Assembly (NCBI RefSeq): GCF_019969845.1
Contig: NZ_JAHXYR010000002.1
Location: forward strand, 248,001 to 312,000
Reading direction: 5' to 3'
DNA from: Sphingobacterium sp. GVS05A
GTDB taxonomy: Bacteria; Bacteroidota; Bacteroidia; Sphingobacteriales; Sphingobacteriaceae
DNA: 64,000 bases
The translations under genes and the position numbers were made by a program. The notes beneath the pieces are model-generated. The model had not been told where the DNA came from. It was given only the letters and a program-made list of their open reading frames with translations, and searched no databases. How positions within the stretch are numbered: position 1 is the first letter of the stretch; each line of letters opens with the position of its first letter. Shown here one piece after another: positions 1 to 8,281 of this stretch.

Positions 1-334
1 TGCCTTTGTAGACTTCGATATATAATAGATTAACAAAACCCGAACAATCCACTCCACTTTTGGTCTGTCCACCCATTCGATGCGGTATCCCCATCCAGTC
101 GTCGATAAATGAATAGAGCTGTGGGTTTAGCTTCTTCGTATTTACATTCAGTAAGGAGGCATAATTATCGAGACGAGATCCAGAAAATGTTTTTCCTCGC
201 GCCGAACTCGCATCTGTCAACACCGAACCACTGGAGGAACGCGAACCGGAGGTGAGTACTTTTTTCTTCGTTGAACAACTGCTCAAGAATAGTAGTGCGC
301 TTAAAAAGAAGATAAAATAAGATTTAGCAATCAT
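1..334 (-). CDS. NlpC/P60 family lipoprotein, 3' end outside window
   Basis: Only the first 111 codons are in the window. The product opens with a lipoprotein signal (hydrophobic stretch, lipobox LSSC with Cys20), then a Ser/Thr/Lys-rich linker, then the start of an NlpC/P60 domain. The signature VDCSGF with the presumed nucleophile Cys97 is visible. Family members are cysteine endopeptidases that cut peptide stems of peptidoglycan, so an envelope-anchored cell-wall hydrolase is the likely role. The His and third catalytic residues would lie beyond the window start, so activity cannot be judged. The ATG at 334 sits about 27 nt downstream of a good TAAGTTTG promoter element. Class is well supported; substrate is unknown. 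Confidence 0.85.
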   Translation of the reverse strand, partial: MIAKSYFIFFLSALLFLSSCSTKKKVLTSGSRSSSGSVLTDASSARGKTFSGSRLDNYASLLNVNTKKLNPQLYSFIDDWMGIPHRMGGQTKSGVDCSGFVNLLYIEVYKG

Positions 335-360
335 TATGTTCGATTTACTTTCCTGTAAGA

Positions 361-391
361 CAAACTTAAATAAATTGCCCCTGATATACAA
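361..391 (-). promoter_or_regulatory. Bacteroidota-type promoter of the NlpC/P60 gene
   Basis: On the minus strand a TTG (391-389), 20 nt spacer and TAAGTTTG (368-361) match the Bacteroidota consensus of TTTG then TAnnTTTG. The start codon at 334 leaves a short leader. Confidence 0.6.
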
Positions 392-598
392 CCTAACCCC
401 CTTCTTAAAAAACAATTTATTCATTCTCCCTATTTTATTGATAAGCTATTCGTCATAAAGGATTATTCCCATACACTGAGTAGTTAGGATTGGTTGATCT
501 TCATTGAAGCTTTTAGTTCAACTATCCTCAATAGCTGCGGATCTATCCTTTTTCCCTACCAAGAACGTAGGATCGGAAAAAGAATTGTCCAGAAATCG

Positions 599-606
599 TA
601 ACTTTG
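599..606 (+). promoter_or_regulatory. -7 element before the EamA transporter gene
   Basis: TAACTTTG matches TAnnTTTG and ends 19 nt before the ATG at 626. No TTTG at the right distance upstream is obvious, so only the -7 half is supported. Confidence 0.4.
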
Positions 607-625
607 CCGCCTAATTTATTTGAGA

Positions 626-1522
626 ATGGAAAAATTAAAAGGTGCATTAGCTGTCTTTTTAGGTGCGAGTAGTTTTGGGATACTATCAACGTTTGTAAAA
701 AAAGCATATGGTCAGGGGCTTACTTTAGGAGAGGTAACAGGGATTCAGGTATTATTTGGCATGCTTATGCTTTGGCTTATCTTTATCGTGATCAAACTAT
801 TTTCTGGAAAATCCTTTCAATCTTCAACTAAAAAATCATCTTGGGTCAAAATATTGATCAGTGGTACATCAACGGGGCTTGTGAGTGTCTTATACTATAA
901 ATGTGTGCAGCTGGTTCCGGCATCTCTTGCTATTGTCCTACTGATGCAGTATATATGGATCGGTGTGGTTATTGAATTTATCTTTTTCAAAACAAAACCA
1001 TCAAAAAACAACTTGATCGGTATTGGTATCGTATTGATTGCAACATTATTGGCAACAGGGCTCATTGAGAAAGGATTGGAGGATCTCAGCTTAACAGGTT
1101 TATTATTTGGGTTCTTGGCCGCTACCGCTTATTCGGTTTTTATGATCGTGAATGGCCGTGTGGGCAATGATTATCATCCAATACAAAAAAGTGCAATCAT
1201 GGTAACAGGTTCCTGTATTTTGATTTTCACGTTATTTCCACCGAACTATTTATTTAATGGTCAATTTGATGCTAATTTTCTACTTTTTGGACTGATCCTG
1301 TCCTTATTTGGCACCGTCATTCCGCCATTGCTATTCGCTTATGGTTTACCAAAAACGGGCTTCTCTTTAGGTGGAATATTAAGTTCTGCAGAATTGCCTG
1401 TAGCGACCTGTATGTCTTATTTTATATTACATGAATCTGTTTCGTTGGTACAATGGATCGGTGTTCTTTTGATTTTAGGGACAGTGATCTGGTTAAATGC
1501 CGCAAAAAGCAGTGCGCACTAA
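626..1522 (+). CDS. EamA/DMT-superfamily transporter
   Basis: A 298-residue, strongly hydrophobic protein with about ten predicted membrane helices and the internal duplication typical of EamA (DMT superfamily) carriers: an N-terminal half to about residue 140 and a C-terminal half with a Pro-rich GTVIPPLLFAYG helix. Such proteins export or import small metabolites (amino acids, nucleosides, sugars); nothing here indicates the substrate. The ATG at 626 is preferred over an in-frame TTG six bases upstream. The gene stands alone between the divergent NlpC/P60 gene and a bidirectional terminator shared with convergent mtaB. Confidence 0.88.
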   Translation: MEKLKGALAVFLGASSFGILSTFVKKAYGQGLTLGEVTGIQVLFGMLMLWLIFIVIKLFSGKSFQSSTKKSSWVKILISGTSTGLVSVLYYKCVQLVPASLAIVLLMQYIWIGVVIEFIFFKTKPSKNNLIGIGIVLIATLLATGLIEKGLEDLSLTGLLFGFLAATAYSVFMIVNGRVGNDYHPIQKSAIMVTGSCILIFTLFPPNYLFNGQFDANFLLFGLILSLFGTVIPPLLFAYGLPKTGFSLGGILSSAELPVATCMSYFILHESVSLVQWIGVLLILGTVIWLNAAKSSAH

Positions 1523-1626
1523 TCAATGCGTACATTTCAAAACACGATCTCAGGTATTCTATACAATCGTATTGGATAGAATATCAACCATGATCAAAAG
1601 ATCTTGAAATGAAACTCTTCCTTAGT

Positions 1627-1660
1627 AAAAAGGGCAATCTTATAGAAGATTGCCCTTTTT
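1627..1660. terminator. Bidirectional intrinsic terminator between the EamA gene and mtaB
   Basis: Perfect 15-bp arms (1627-1641 and 1646-1660) with a 4-nt loop, A-rich on one side and T-rich on the other, so it can end both convergent genes. Confidence 0.85.
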
Positions 1661-1683
1661 ATGAATGTATAATTCTTAAAAAA

Positions 1684-3006
1684 TTAATGTGCTAATGTTT
1701 CAGGAACCTCCTCGACTTCTACTTCACAAGCATCTGTTACTTCCATAAATTTCACAGGTACAACCTCGTTCACCAATAACGGATCATACAAAGTCCTCAC
1801 CTTGACATAATTTTTAGAGAAACCATGCATATATCCGTCTTTTTCATCTGCTTCGAACAGGACATCTCCTTGAGCTCCAAGCTGTGATTCATAAAAAGCG
1901 CGACGTTTCTTCTCTGAAAGAATATGTAACATCTTACTTCTATCACTACGTTGTGCCCCCGGTACAGCTCCTTCCATTTGGGCTGCAATCGTATTTTCAC
2001 GTTCCGAATAGGTAAACACGTGCAAATAGGAAATATCCATATCGTTCAGAAAATTATAGGTATCTATAAAGTCCTCACGTGTTTCTCCAGGAAATCCAAC
2101 AATCACGTCAACACCTATACAACAATTCGGCATTAATGACTTGATGAATTCCACACGCTCTGTATACAACTCCCGTTTATATCTCCGGCGCATCAGCCCT
2201 AAAATCTTGTTGCTTCCGGACTGTAATGGCATGTGAAAATGTGGAACAAATCGTTTAGATTGTGCCACAAATTCGATGATATCGTTGGAAAGAAGATTAG
2301 GTTCAATAGAAGAAATACGTATCCGATCAATACCATCCACCTCATCCAGTGCTTTTACCAAATCCAGGAAGCGGTCTTCTCGTTTCCCGTCCCGAATACC
2401 AAAATCACCAATATTAACCCCTGTCAATACGATTTCTTTTACACCTGAGGCAGCGATTTCTTCCGCTTGCTTGACAATCTCTTCAATCTTTCCTGAACGG
2501 CTAGCTCCACGTGCCAAAGGGATTGTACAGAAAGTACATGAATAGTCACATCCATCCTGTACTTTTAAAAAGGTACGCGTACGGTCGCCGATGGAATAAG
2601 CCGACACAAATTGATTGGTTTCATCAATCGGGCCATTATAAACAATTGTTTTCTCCTGTTTGGTCAAGTCATTGATATGTTCAATGATATTAAATTTCTC
2701 AGCAGCTCCCAATACCATATCTACACCAGGAATCTCCGCGATCTCCTTTGGTTTTAGTTGGGCATAACAACCAACAATGGTAATATAGGCATTCGGAGAG
2801 TGCTTTAAAGCTTCTTTAACCACTTTTCTACACTTCTTGTCAGCATTGTCCGTTACAGAACATGTATTGATTACATAGACGTCCGCACGGCTATTGAAAG
2901 CTGTTGTATCATAGCCCGCATCCTTAAATAAACGTCCTATGGATGATGTCTCCGAATAATTCAGTTTACATCCAAGTGTATAAAAAGCTACTTTTTTATT
3001 CTCCAT
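1684..3006 (-). CDS. mtaB: tRNA t6A37 methylthiotransferase MtaB
   Basis: Radical-SAM methylthiotransferase that adds a methylthio group to t6A37 of ANN-decoding tRNAs, giving ms2t6A. Counted from the ATG at 3006 (440 aa), the N-terminal domain has three cluster cysteines (about 13, 49, 80; TLGCKLN, NTCSV, VGCYAQ). The radical-SAM CxxxCxxC motif follows at Cys153/157/160 in a GCDYSCTFC context, and a TRAM-like domain ends the protein. The TLGCKLN opening and ARGASRS context fit MtaB better than MiaB or RimO. A TTG start at 3018 is possible by frame, but it falls inside the TAATTTTG promoter element, so ATG 3006 is favoured. Its substrate t6A is made with TsaB and TsaD, also in this window. 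Confidence 0.93.
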   Translation of the reverse strand: MENKKVAFYTLGCKLNYSETSSIGRLFKDAGYDTTAFNSRADVYVINTCSVTDNADKKCRKVVKEALKHSPNAYITIVGCYAQLKPKEIAEIPGVDMVLGAAEKFNIIEHINDLTKQEKTIVYNGPIDETNQFVSAYSIGDRTRTFLKVQDGCDYSCTFCTIPLARGASRSGKIEEIVKQAEEIAASGVKEIVLTGVNIGDFGIRDGKREDRFLDLVKALDEVDGIDRIRISSIEPNLLSNDIIEFVAQSKRFVPHFHMPLQSGSNKILGLMRRRYKRELYTERVEFIKSLMPNCCIGVDVIVGFPGETREDFIDTYNFLNDMDISYLHVFTYSERENTIAAQMEGAVPGAQRSDRSKMLHILSEKKRRAFYESQLGAQGDVLFEADEKDGYMHGFSKNYVKVRTLYDPLLVNEVVPVKFMEVTDACEVEVEEVPETLAH

Positions 3007-3015
3007 AATATTTTG

Positions 3016-3023
3016 CAAAATTA
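3016..3023 (-). promoter_or_regulatory. -7 element of mtaB
   Basis: TAATTTTG on the minus strand matches TAnnTTTG exactly. Its downstream edge is only 9 nt before the ATG at 3006, implying an almost leaderless message. Confidence 0.55.
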
Positions 3024-3363
3024 CATTTTTTTTTAGTAACCCCTCTTATCATTTTCAGTTTTGACTTTCTCGTTATAAGGATTTTCCTTAGTTTTGACTA
3101 TCTTGAAAGGTTGGATGCGCTAGAAGATTTAAATTTTATAGCTAAAGACAGATACTGCATCCACTGGTTATGGTTTTAATGCAATTTGGATATAGAAAGG
3201 CGTGTAAATTTTAATCTAAGCTAGATGCTTCCAGCAAGGGAAGTTTTAGCCGAACAGCATAAATACTGCTGCTGCAGCTAAAAGCACACACCTATAATAG
3301 TAAGCATTAGAACATACAGATACAGACCTCGGATATTAAGCATTTAATAAATAAAACTTACAG
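3024..3363. other. Intergenic region mtaB-thyA with one imperfect direct repeat
   Basis: About 340 bases without a gene. AGTTTTGACTTTCT (3057-3070) recurs as AGTTTTGACTATCT (3090-3103), 33 nt apart. No convincing promoter, RNA gene or terminator was seen; the thyA promoter was not located. Confidence 0.4.
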
Positions 3364-4185
3364 ATGAAACAATATTTAGATTTACTCAGACACGTATATA
3401 CGGATGGTGTTGTAAAAACGGATCGTACCGGGACAGGTACCAAAAGTGTCTTTGGATATCAGATGCGTTTCAACCTTCAGGAAGGATTCCCGCTAGTAAC
3501 AACAAAGAAATTGCACTTGCGATCAATTCTTCATGAGTTAATCTGGTTTTTGAAAGGAGAAACCAATATTCAGTATTTAAAAGACAATGGCGTGAGTATC
3601 TGGGACGAATGGGCTGACGAACAGGGGAACCTAGGCCCTGTTTACGGTTCGCAATGGCGCTCTTGGCCAACACCTGATGGTCGTCATATCGATCAGATCA
3701 CACAGGTTATCAACCAACTGAAAAATTCACCGGATTCCCGTCGCATTATTGTATCGGCATGGAATGTTGCTGAAATCGAAAACATGGCCTTACCTCCTTG
3801 TCATGCCTTCTTTCAATTTTATGTAGCACCAGCACAGCCTGAGAAAGGGATTATGAAGCCGCAATTATCCTGTCAGCTTTATCAACGTAGCGCCGACATA
3901 TTTTTAGGTGTTCCTTTCAATATTGCCTCTTATGCCCTGTTGACGATGATGGTGGCACAAGTCTGTGACATGGAAGCCGCTGAATTTATCCATACATTGG
4001 GCGATGCACATATCTATAGCAATCACTTTGAACAAACGGAACTACAGCTGAGCCGTGATCCAAAGCCATTGCCACAAATGAAGATAAACCCAGAGGTGAA
4101 AGATATTTTTGATTTCAAATTCGAAGATTTCGAATTGCTGAATTATGAATCACATGCTCATATCAAGGCGCCGGTTGCAGTTTAG
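3364..4185 (+). CDS. thyA: Thymidylate synthase
   Basis: Converts dUMP to dTMP with methylene-tetrahydrofolate as carbon donor and reductant, releasing dihydrofolate. The 273-residue protein is close to the usual ThyA length (264 in E. coli). The nucleophile lies in [10 protein letters not shown] at Cys146, and the dUMP-binding segment [20 protein letters not shown] is intact. folA follows 71 bp downstream and recycles the dihydrofolate produced here, the standard functional pair. Confidence 0.98.
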   Translation: MKQYLDLLRHVYTDGVVKTDRTGTGTKSVFGYQMRFNLQEGFPLVTTKKLHLRSILHELIWFLKGETNIQYLKDNGVSIWDEWADEQGNLGPVYGSQWRSWPTPDGRHIDQITQVINQLKNSPDSRRIIVSAWNVAEIENMALPPCHAFFQFYVAPAQPEKGIMKPQLSCQLYQRSADIFLGVPFNIASYALLTMMVAQVCDMEAAEFIHTLGDAHIYSNHFEQTELQLSRDPKPLPQMKINPEVKDIFDFKFEDFELLNYESHAHIKAPVAV

Positions 4186-4256
4186 AAAAACCTTTAAGAA
4201 GCTATCCTTTACGCAACATCATTTTACACAACAGAACTAATCTACACGACACAAAA

Positions 4257-4751
4257 ATGAGTAACCCAACGATCACATTAATCGTAGCTGCCTCGGAAAA
4301 CAATGCGATCGGCATCAATAACCAGATGCCTTGGCATTTACCAAATGACTTTAAATATTTTAAAAGAAACACCATTGAGCATTCTGTCCTGATGGGCAGA
4401 AAGACCTTTGAGGCTATTGGTAAGGCATTGCCCGATCGAAGAAATATCGTCATCACACGTAATGCTAATTTTCAAGGAGAGGATATTGATGTTGCCAACA
4501 GTATCCAGGAGGCTCTTTTATATTGTCGTGACGAGCGTGAAGTATTTATCATCGGTGGAGCAAATATCTATCAACAGGCTTTACCATTGGCAAATAAGGT
4601 ACTTTTAACACGAGTACACACAACAATTCAGGGAGATGCGTTTTTTCCCAAACTATCATCGGAAGAATGGGAACTGGTTTCCGCGGAACCACACCAGGCC
4701 GATGATAAACATGCATTCAACTACACCTTTGAAGTGTATACAAGAAAATAA
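4257..4751 (+). CDS. folA: Dihydrofolate reductase
   Basis: NADPH-dependent reduction of dihydrofolate to tetrahydrofolate. At 164 residues it has normal length. MPWHLPNDFKYF carries the conserved Trp and the substrate-protonating acid Asp31. The NADPH-binding segments MGRKTFEAIG and FIIGGANIYQQAL are clear. It is transcribed with thyA and probably also with the serine hydrolase gene that starts 8 bp after its stop. Confidence 0.97.
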   Translation: MSNPTITLIVAASENNAIGINNQMPWHLPNDFKYFKRNTIEHSVLMGRKTFEAIGKALPDRRNIVITRNANFQGEDIDVANSIQEALLYCRDEREVFIIGGANIYQQALPLANKVLLTRVHTTIQGDAFFPKLSSEEWELVSAEPHQADDKHAFNYTFEVYTRK

Positions 4752-4759
4752 CTATTGGA

Positions 4760-6004
4760 ATGTTAAAATATTTATCTCTTGTTTTCATTATGCTGATGTC
4801 CAAGACTTATGCTCAAAAGATAGATACCGTATACTTGGAAAAATTACTTCAAAGTCGTCCTGATCTATTCCAACAAATATTAAATCATCCGACAAAGAAT
4901 GAAGTGCAGATCCTATACACTCAAATTGATCGTGATAAATCCAATATCCCACACTTCAGGTCTTATAGTTATCGACTGAATCCCAATTGGTACTTCTATC
5001 CCGCAAGCACCGTAAAACTGCCGACTGCGATTTTGGCTCTGGAAAAAATCAATGAACTACATATTAAGGGCCTTACAAAAGATACCGCCCTACGCATTGA
5101 CTCTGCTTTTGAAAAACAAACCAAAGTATCTGTGGATGAATCTGCAGTTAATGGTCTTCCGTCAATTGCTCAGTATGTAAAAAAAATATTATTGACCAGT
5201 GACAATGATGCCCAAAACAGACTGTTCGAATTTATTGGCCGTGCTGAGCTAAATGCAAAACTCAAAAAATATGGCACCAAGTACAGCCGAATTGTCAACC
5301 GTCTTGCTATAAGTGACAAAGGAATCTGGGCGAAGCATACTAATCCTTTCACCTTCTACAACGGTGACAATATTATCTATCAGCAAAAAGAACAATTTGA
5401 CCCCAAAGACTATGATATCAAGTTAGCCAATACGCTTCAGGGAAAAGGTTACATGAATGATAAAGATGAACTCATCCACGAACCATGGAGTTTTGAGGGC
5501 CTAAACGTTTATGCGCTAGCGGATCAACAGCTGATCTTGAAGAAATTACTATTTCCAGAAGCATTCAAAAGCAAAGACAGATTTAATCTGTTGAAAGAGG
5601 ATTATACGCTACTCTATGATTATATGTCACGATATCCATTTGAATCGGATTTCCCTAAATATGATACGACAGAATTTTGGCCAACATATAGCAAATTACT
5701 GTTCTATGGACGTGAAAAAAGTGCAGAGCTAAACCCTAATATCCGTATCTTCAATAAGTATGGTGACTCTTATGGTTATAATATTGATAACGCCTATATT
5801 GTAGATTTTGAACATGGCGTAGAGTTTCTCCTTGCCGTCGTTGTCCAGTCTAATGAAAATGGTATTTACAATGACGGTATTTATGAATACGAGACGGTCA
5901 CCTATCCATTTTTGAAAAACATCGGACAGCTTATCTATCAGGAAGAATTAAAGAGAACAAAAAAAATCAAACCTGATTTATCCAAGTTTGATTTCAGAAA
6001 ATAA
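4760..6004 (+). CDS. Secreted serine hydrolase, class A beta-lactamase-like fold
   Basis: A 414-residue protein with a signal peptide (cleavage probably near Ala18). The beta-lactamase/D,D-peptidase motifs are SxxK at Ser83-Lys86 (PASTVKLPTA) and SDN at 147-149. A KYG triad near residue 332 may stand in for KTG. It is longer than true class A beta-lactamases (about 290 aa), has extra C-terminal sequence, and shows no obvious omega-loop ExxxN motif, so resistance activity should not be assumed. Its position 8 bp after folA and convergent to ddl suggests a cell-wall or general housekeeping role. Family confident, substrate unknown. Confidence 0.8.
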   Translation: MLKYLSLVFIMLMSKTYAQKIDTVYLEKLLQSRPDLFQQILNHPTKNEVQILYTQIDRDKSNIPHFRSYSYRLNPNWYFYPASTVKLPTAILALEKINELHIKGLTKDTALRIDSAFEKQTKVSVDESAVNGLPSIAQYVKKILLTSDNDAQNRLFEFIGRAELNAKLKKYGTKYSRIVNRLAISDKGIWAKHTNPFTFYNGDNIIYQQKEQFDPKDYDIKLANTLQGKGYMNDKDELIHEPWSFEGLNVYALADQQLILKKLLFPEAFKSKDRFNLLKEDYTLLYDYMSRYPFESDFPKYDTTEFWPTYSKLLFYGREKSAELNPNIRIFNKYGDSYGYNIDNAYIVDFEHGVEFLLAVVVQSNENGIYNDGIYEYETVTYPFLKNIGQLIYQEELKRTKKIKPDLSKFDFRK

Positions 6005-6039
6005 CAAAGGGGCTTTCAAAAAATTGAAAGTCCCTTTGT
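6004..6039. terminator. Bidirectional terminator between the serine hydrolase gene and ddl
   Basis: Two 16-nt arms paired throughout apart from one G-T wobble, in the 50-bp gap between convergent stop codons. Confidence 0.75.
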
Positions 6040-6056
6040 GTTAGAAATGATCTATT

Positions 6057-7067
6057 TTATTTAGCGGATAATAAAGCGCTTTCGATCAATTCACCATAGA
6101 AATCACCTTCTTTCATACCAAAGGCACGCACCTGCTGCGGGATAAAACTCTGTGCTGTCTGCCCAGGAATTGTATTGATCTCGATAAAGTAAAACTTATC
6201 GGTACCGTTTTCCAGGAAAAAGTCCACGCGCACCATGCCTTTACAATTTAACCTAACATAAATTTCCTTCAGAATACGGGCAGCACGTTCTTGCTGCTCT
6301 GTCGTCAGGTCTGCTGGTGTAATTTCCTCGGTCAAGCCAGGGATATATTTCGCTTCAAAATCAAAAAATTCACGTGTCGTACGAACCTCTGTTGCAGGCA
6401 ACACGACCAATTCCCCTTTCGCATTACGGAAAATCCCTTCAGAAAACTCACGTCCGGTCACAAATTCTTCAACAATCACTTGTTTTCCCGTATTCTCGGC
6501 ATCGAATGCTTTGTCAATAGCTTCCTGTAACTGAACTGATTCTTTCACCTTTGTCATTCCGATACTACTTCCACCAGCGTTAGGCTTCACAAAATATGGA
6601 AGGGAAAGGTTAGTTTCTACAACGTTGACTGCTTCCGCCCGTTGCGATTCAAATAATAAAACCGATTTGGCCAGGTACAATTCAGGAATACCACTTAAGA
6701 CCGCCTTCGTGTAGCCCTTGTTCATCGTCAAAGCTGACGTCAGCGCATCGCATGAAGTATAAGGAATATCCAGTAAATCAAAGTAGCTCTGTAGTCTTCC
6801 ATCCTCTCCGGGTACGCCATGAACCATAATAAAGGCTAAGTCAAAACTTATTGTCTCTCCATTTAATGGTAAGGTAAAGCTTTCGCGCAGGATCGGATAC
6901 TGCCGACCATCTTTATCAGTATAAAACCATGCGTCTTTTGATATGGTAATCAGGTACACATCGTATTTGTCATGATCGAGTTGAGAGTTGACAAAGGCAG
7001 AACTTTTAAAAGAAACTTCGGCCTCCCCTGTATAACCTCCAGTTATTAATGCTATTTTTGCTTTCAT
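6057..7067 (-). CDS. ddl: D-alanine--D-alanine ligase
   Basis: ATP-grasp enzyme that makes D-Ala-D-Ala for the peptidoglycan stem peptide. The 336-residue product begins MKAKIALITGGYTGE, followed by the ATP-grasp core with PYFVKPNAGGSSIGMTKV and the metal/ATP site VRVDFFLENG plus FIEINTIPGQT. An ATG start at 7067 is chosen because a longer reading (to 7109) would begin upstream of the TATATTTG promoter element. In many bacteria ddl lies inside the dcw cluster; here it sits apart, divergent from a PASTA protein gene. Confidence 0.95.
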   Translation of the reverse strand: MKAKIALITGGYTGEAEVSFKSSAFVNSQLDHDKYDVYLITISKDAWFYTDKDGRQYPILRESFTLPLNGETISFDLAFIMVHGVPGEDGRLQSYFDLLDIPYTSCDALTSALTMNKGYTKAVLSGIPELYLAKSVLLFESQRAEAVNVVETNLSLPYFVKPNAGGSSIGMTKVKESVQLQEAIDKAFDAENTGKQVIVEEFVTGREFSEGIFRNAKGELVVLPATEVRTTREFFDFEAKYIPGLTEEITPADLTTEQQERAARILKEIYVRLNCKGMVRVDFFLENGTDKFYFIEINTIPGQTAQSFIPQQVRAFGMKEGDFYGELIESALLSAK

Positions 7068-7088
7068 AAATTTTAGCGATTCGAATAG

Positions 7089-7096
7089 CAAATATA
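7089..7096 (-). promoter_or_regulatory. -7 element of ddl
   Basis: TATATTTG on the minus strand matches TAnnTTTG, 21 nt before the ATG at 7067. No clear -33 TTTG. Confidence 0.5.
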
Positions 7097-7097
7097 A

Positions 7098-7128
7098 TTT
7101 GCTATACACGGAAAAACGAATAATTTTG
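7098..7128 (+). promoter_or_regulatory. Promoter of the PASTA protein gene
   Basis: TTTG (7098-7101), 19 nt spacer, TAATTTTG (7121-7128): a full match to the Bacteroidota consensus. It overlaps the divergent ddl promoter region. Confidence 0.65.
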
Positions 7129-7183
7129 TGAGGAATAATTTTATTTAACCATTCTGCAAAATTGGCTTCAATATTGCGGTTCT

Positions 7184-8185
7184 ATGCAGAATTCATTTTT
7201 ATCAAACACAGTAATGTCCAAAGTCGTACAATATCTTCAGACACCCACCTTCAGAAAAAATCTCATTGCCGCATTCATCGCGATAGTCTGCTTATTTCTT
7301 GCCGTATATGTGGGGCTGAAAATATATACTAAGCATGATGAATCTATTGCAGTTCCAAAAATAAAGGGACTCCATATCAACGCAGCCATCCAAGCCTTGG
7401 AGGATGCCGGATTAGAATATCAAATAGACTCCGTCTATCAGATGGATGCTAAACCGGGCCTAGTGATCGAACAAGATCCCGAGCAGGGATTTCATGTGAA
7501 ATCTGGTCGAACAATTTATCTGACCATTATCACCCAGGTGGCTCCGGAAGTCTCCTTTCCAAATATTAAAGATAAGACCCTGATCGAAGCAACAGCTATC
7601 TTGAAAAATCATAATCTTAAAATAGGTGACACTTCTTATGTTGCTGATATTGCTAGAGATATTGTTCTGGATGCTCAATTTGCGGGTCAGTCTATTCGAA
7701 ATGGCCGAATGATTCCAAAAGGTTCACGGATAGATCTTGTCCTAGGTAATGGTCTTGGGGCGAATGAAGTTGAAATCCCCAATCTGATCGGACTGCCTTT
7801 GAACGAAGCTAAATTTGCCCTTTCTGGTGCCGGACTTGGCTTGGGAACAGTAACCTACGATCCCAATGTAACCGATACAACAACAGCGGTGATCAGTGTG
7901 CAATCTCCGGGGGTAGAAAAGGGATTAACAAGCTTAGGTGCCAAAATAGACGTGACACTTTCGCTGACAGCGCCTTCACCGACAACAGGTACACCAGGCT
8001 CTTCAACTGTACCCAAACCACAGGTAACTCCGACTCAGTCGAACCCACCTGCCGCGAAGCCCGTTGCTACGAAGCCAGCTACCACGACAAAAACGACAAC
8101 AAACACCCCTCCCGCCAAGTCTTCAAATACAGCGCCTACAGCGGGACAAAAAAAGGAAAATAAAGCAAATAGTCTAGGCTTCTAA
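7184..8185 (+). CDS. Membrane-anchored PASTA-domain protein
   Basis: A 333-residue protein: short cytoplasmic N-terminus, one membrane helix (about 28-47), three consecutive PASTA domains (about 55-117, 121-188 and 195-262), then a Pro/Thr/Lys-rich low-complexity tail. PASTA domains bind muropeptides or the D-Ala-D-Ala stem and usually occur on Ser/Thr kinases or PBPs; here there is no kinase or transpeptidase part. It may act as a periplasmic peptidoglycan sensor or scaffold, an inference supported by divergent ddl and by mltG downstream. A second possible ATG is at 7214, after SNTV. Confidence 0.85.
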   Translation: MQNSFLSNTVMSKVVQYLQTPTFRKNLIAAFIAIVCLFLAVYVGLKIYTKHDESIAVPKIKGLHINAAIQALEDAGLEYQIDSVYQMDAKPGLVIEQDPEQGFHVKSGRTIYLTIITQVAPEVSFPNIKDKTLIEATAILKNHNLKIGDTSYVADIARDIVLDAQFAGQSIRNGRMIPKGSRIDLVLGNGLGANEVEIPNLIGLPLNEAKFALSGAGLGLGTVTYDPNVTDTTTAVISVQSPGVEKGLTSLGAKIDVTLSLTAPSPTTGTPGSSTVPKPQVTPTQSNPPAAKPVATKPATTTKTTTNTPPAKSSNTAPTAGQKKENKANSLGF

Positions 8186-8281
8186 AGCGATCATGAAACC
8201 TTCATAAGCCATAATCATTTGTATAAAAGATGAGTTCTATGTCGGTGAAGGTTTTATCACAGATATAAAAAAGTAATTCTG

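Noticed and set aside
2233..2545. Plus-strand open frames within mtaB
   Set aside because: Antisense shadows; no family signature, and mtaB is intact on the other strand.
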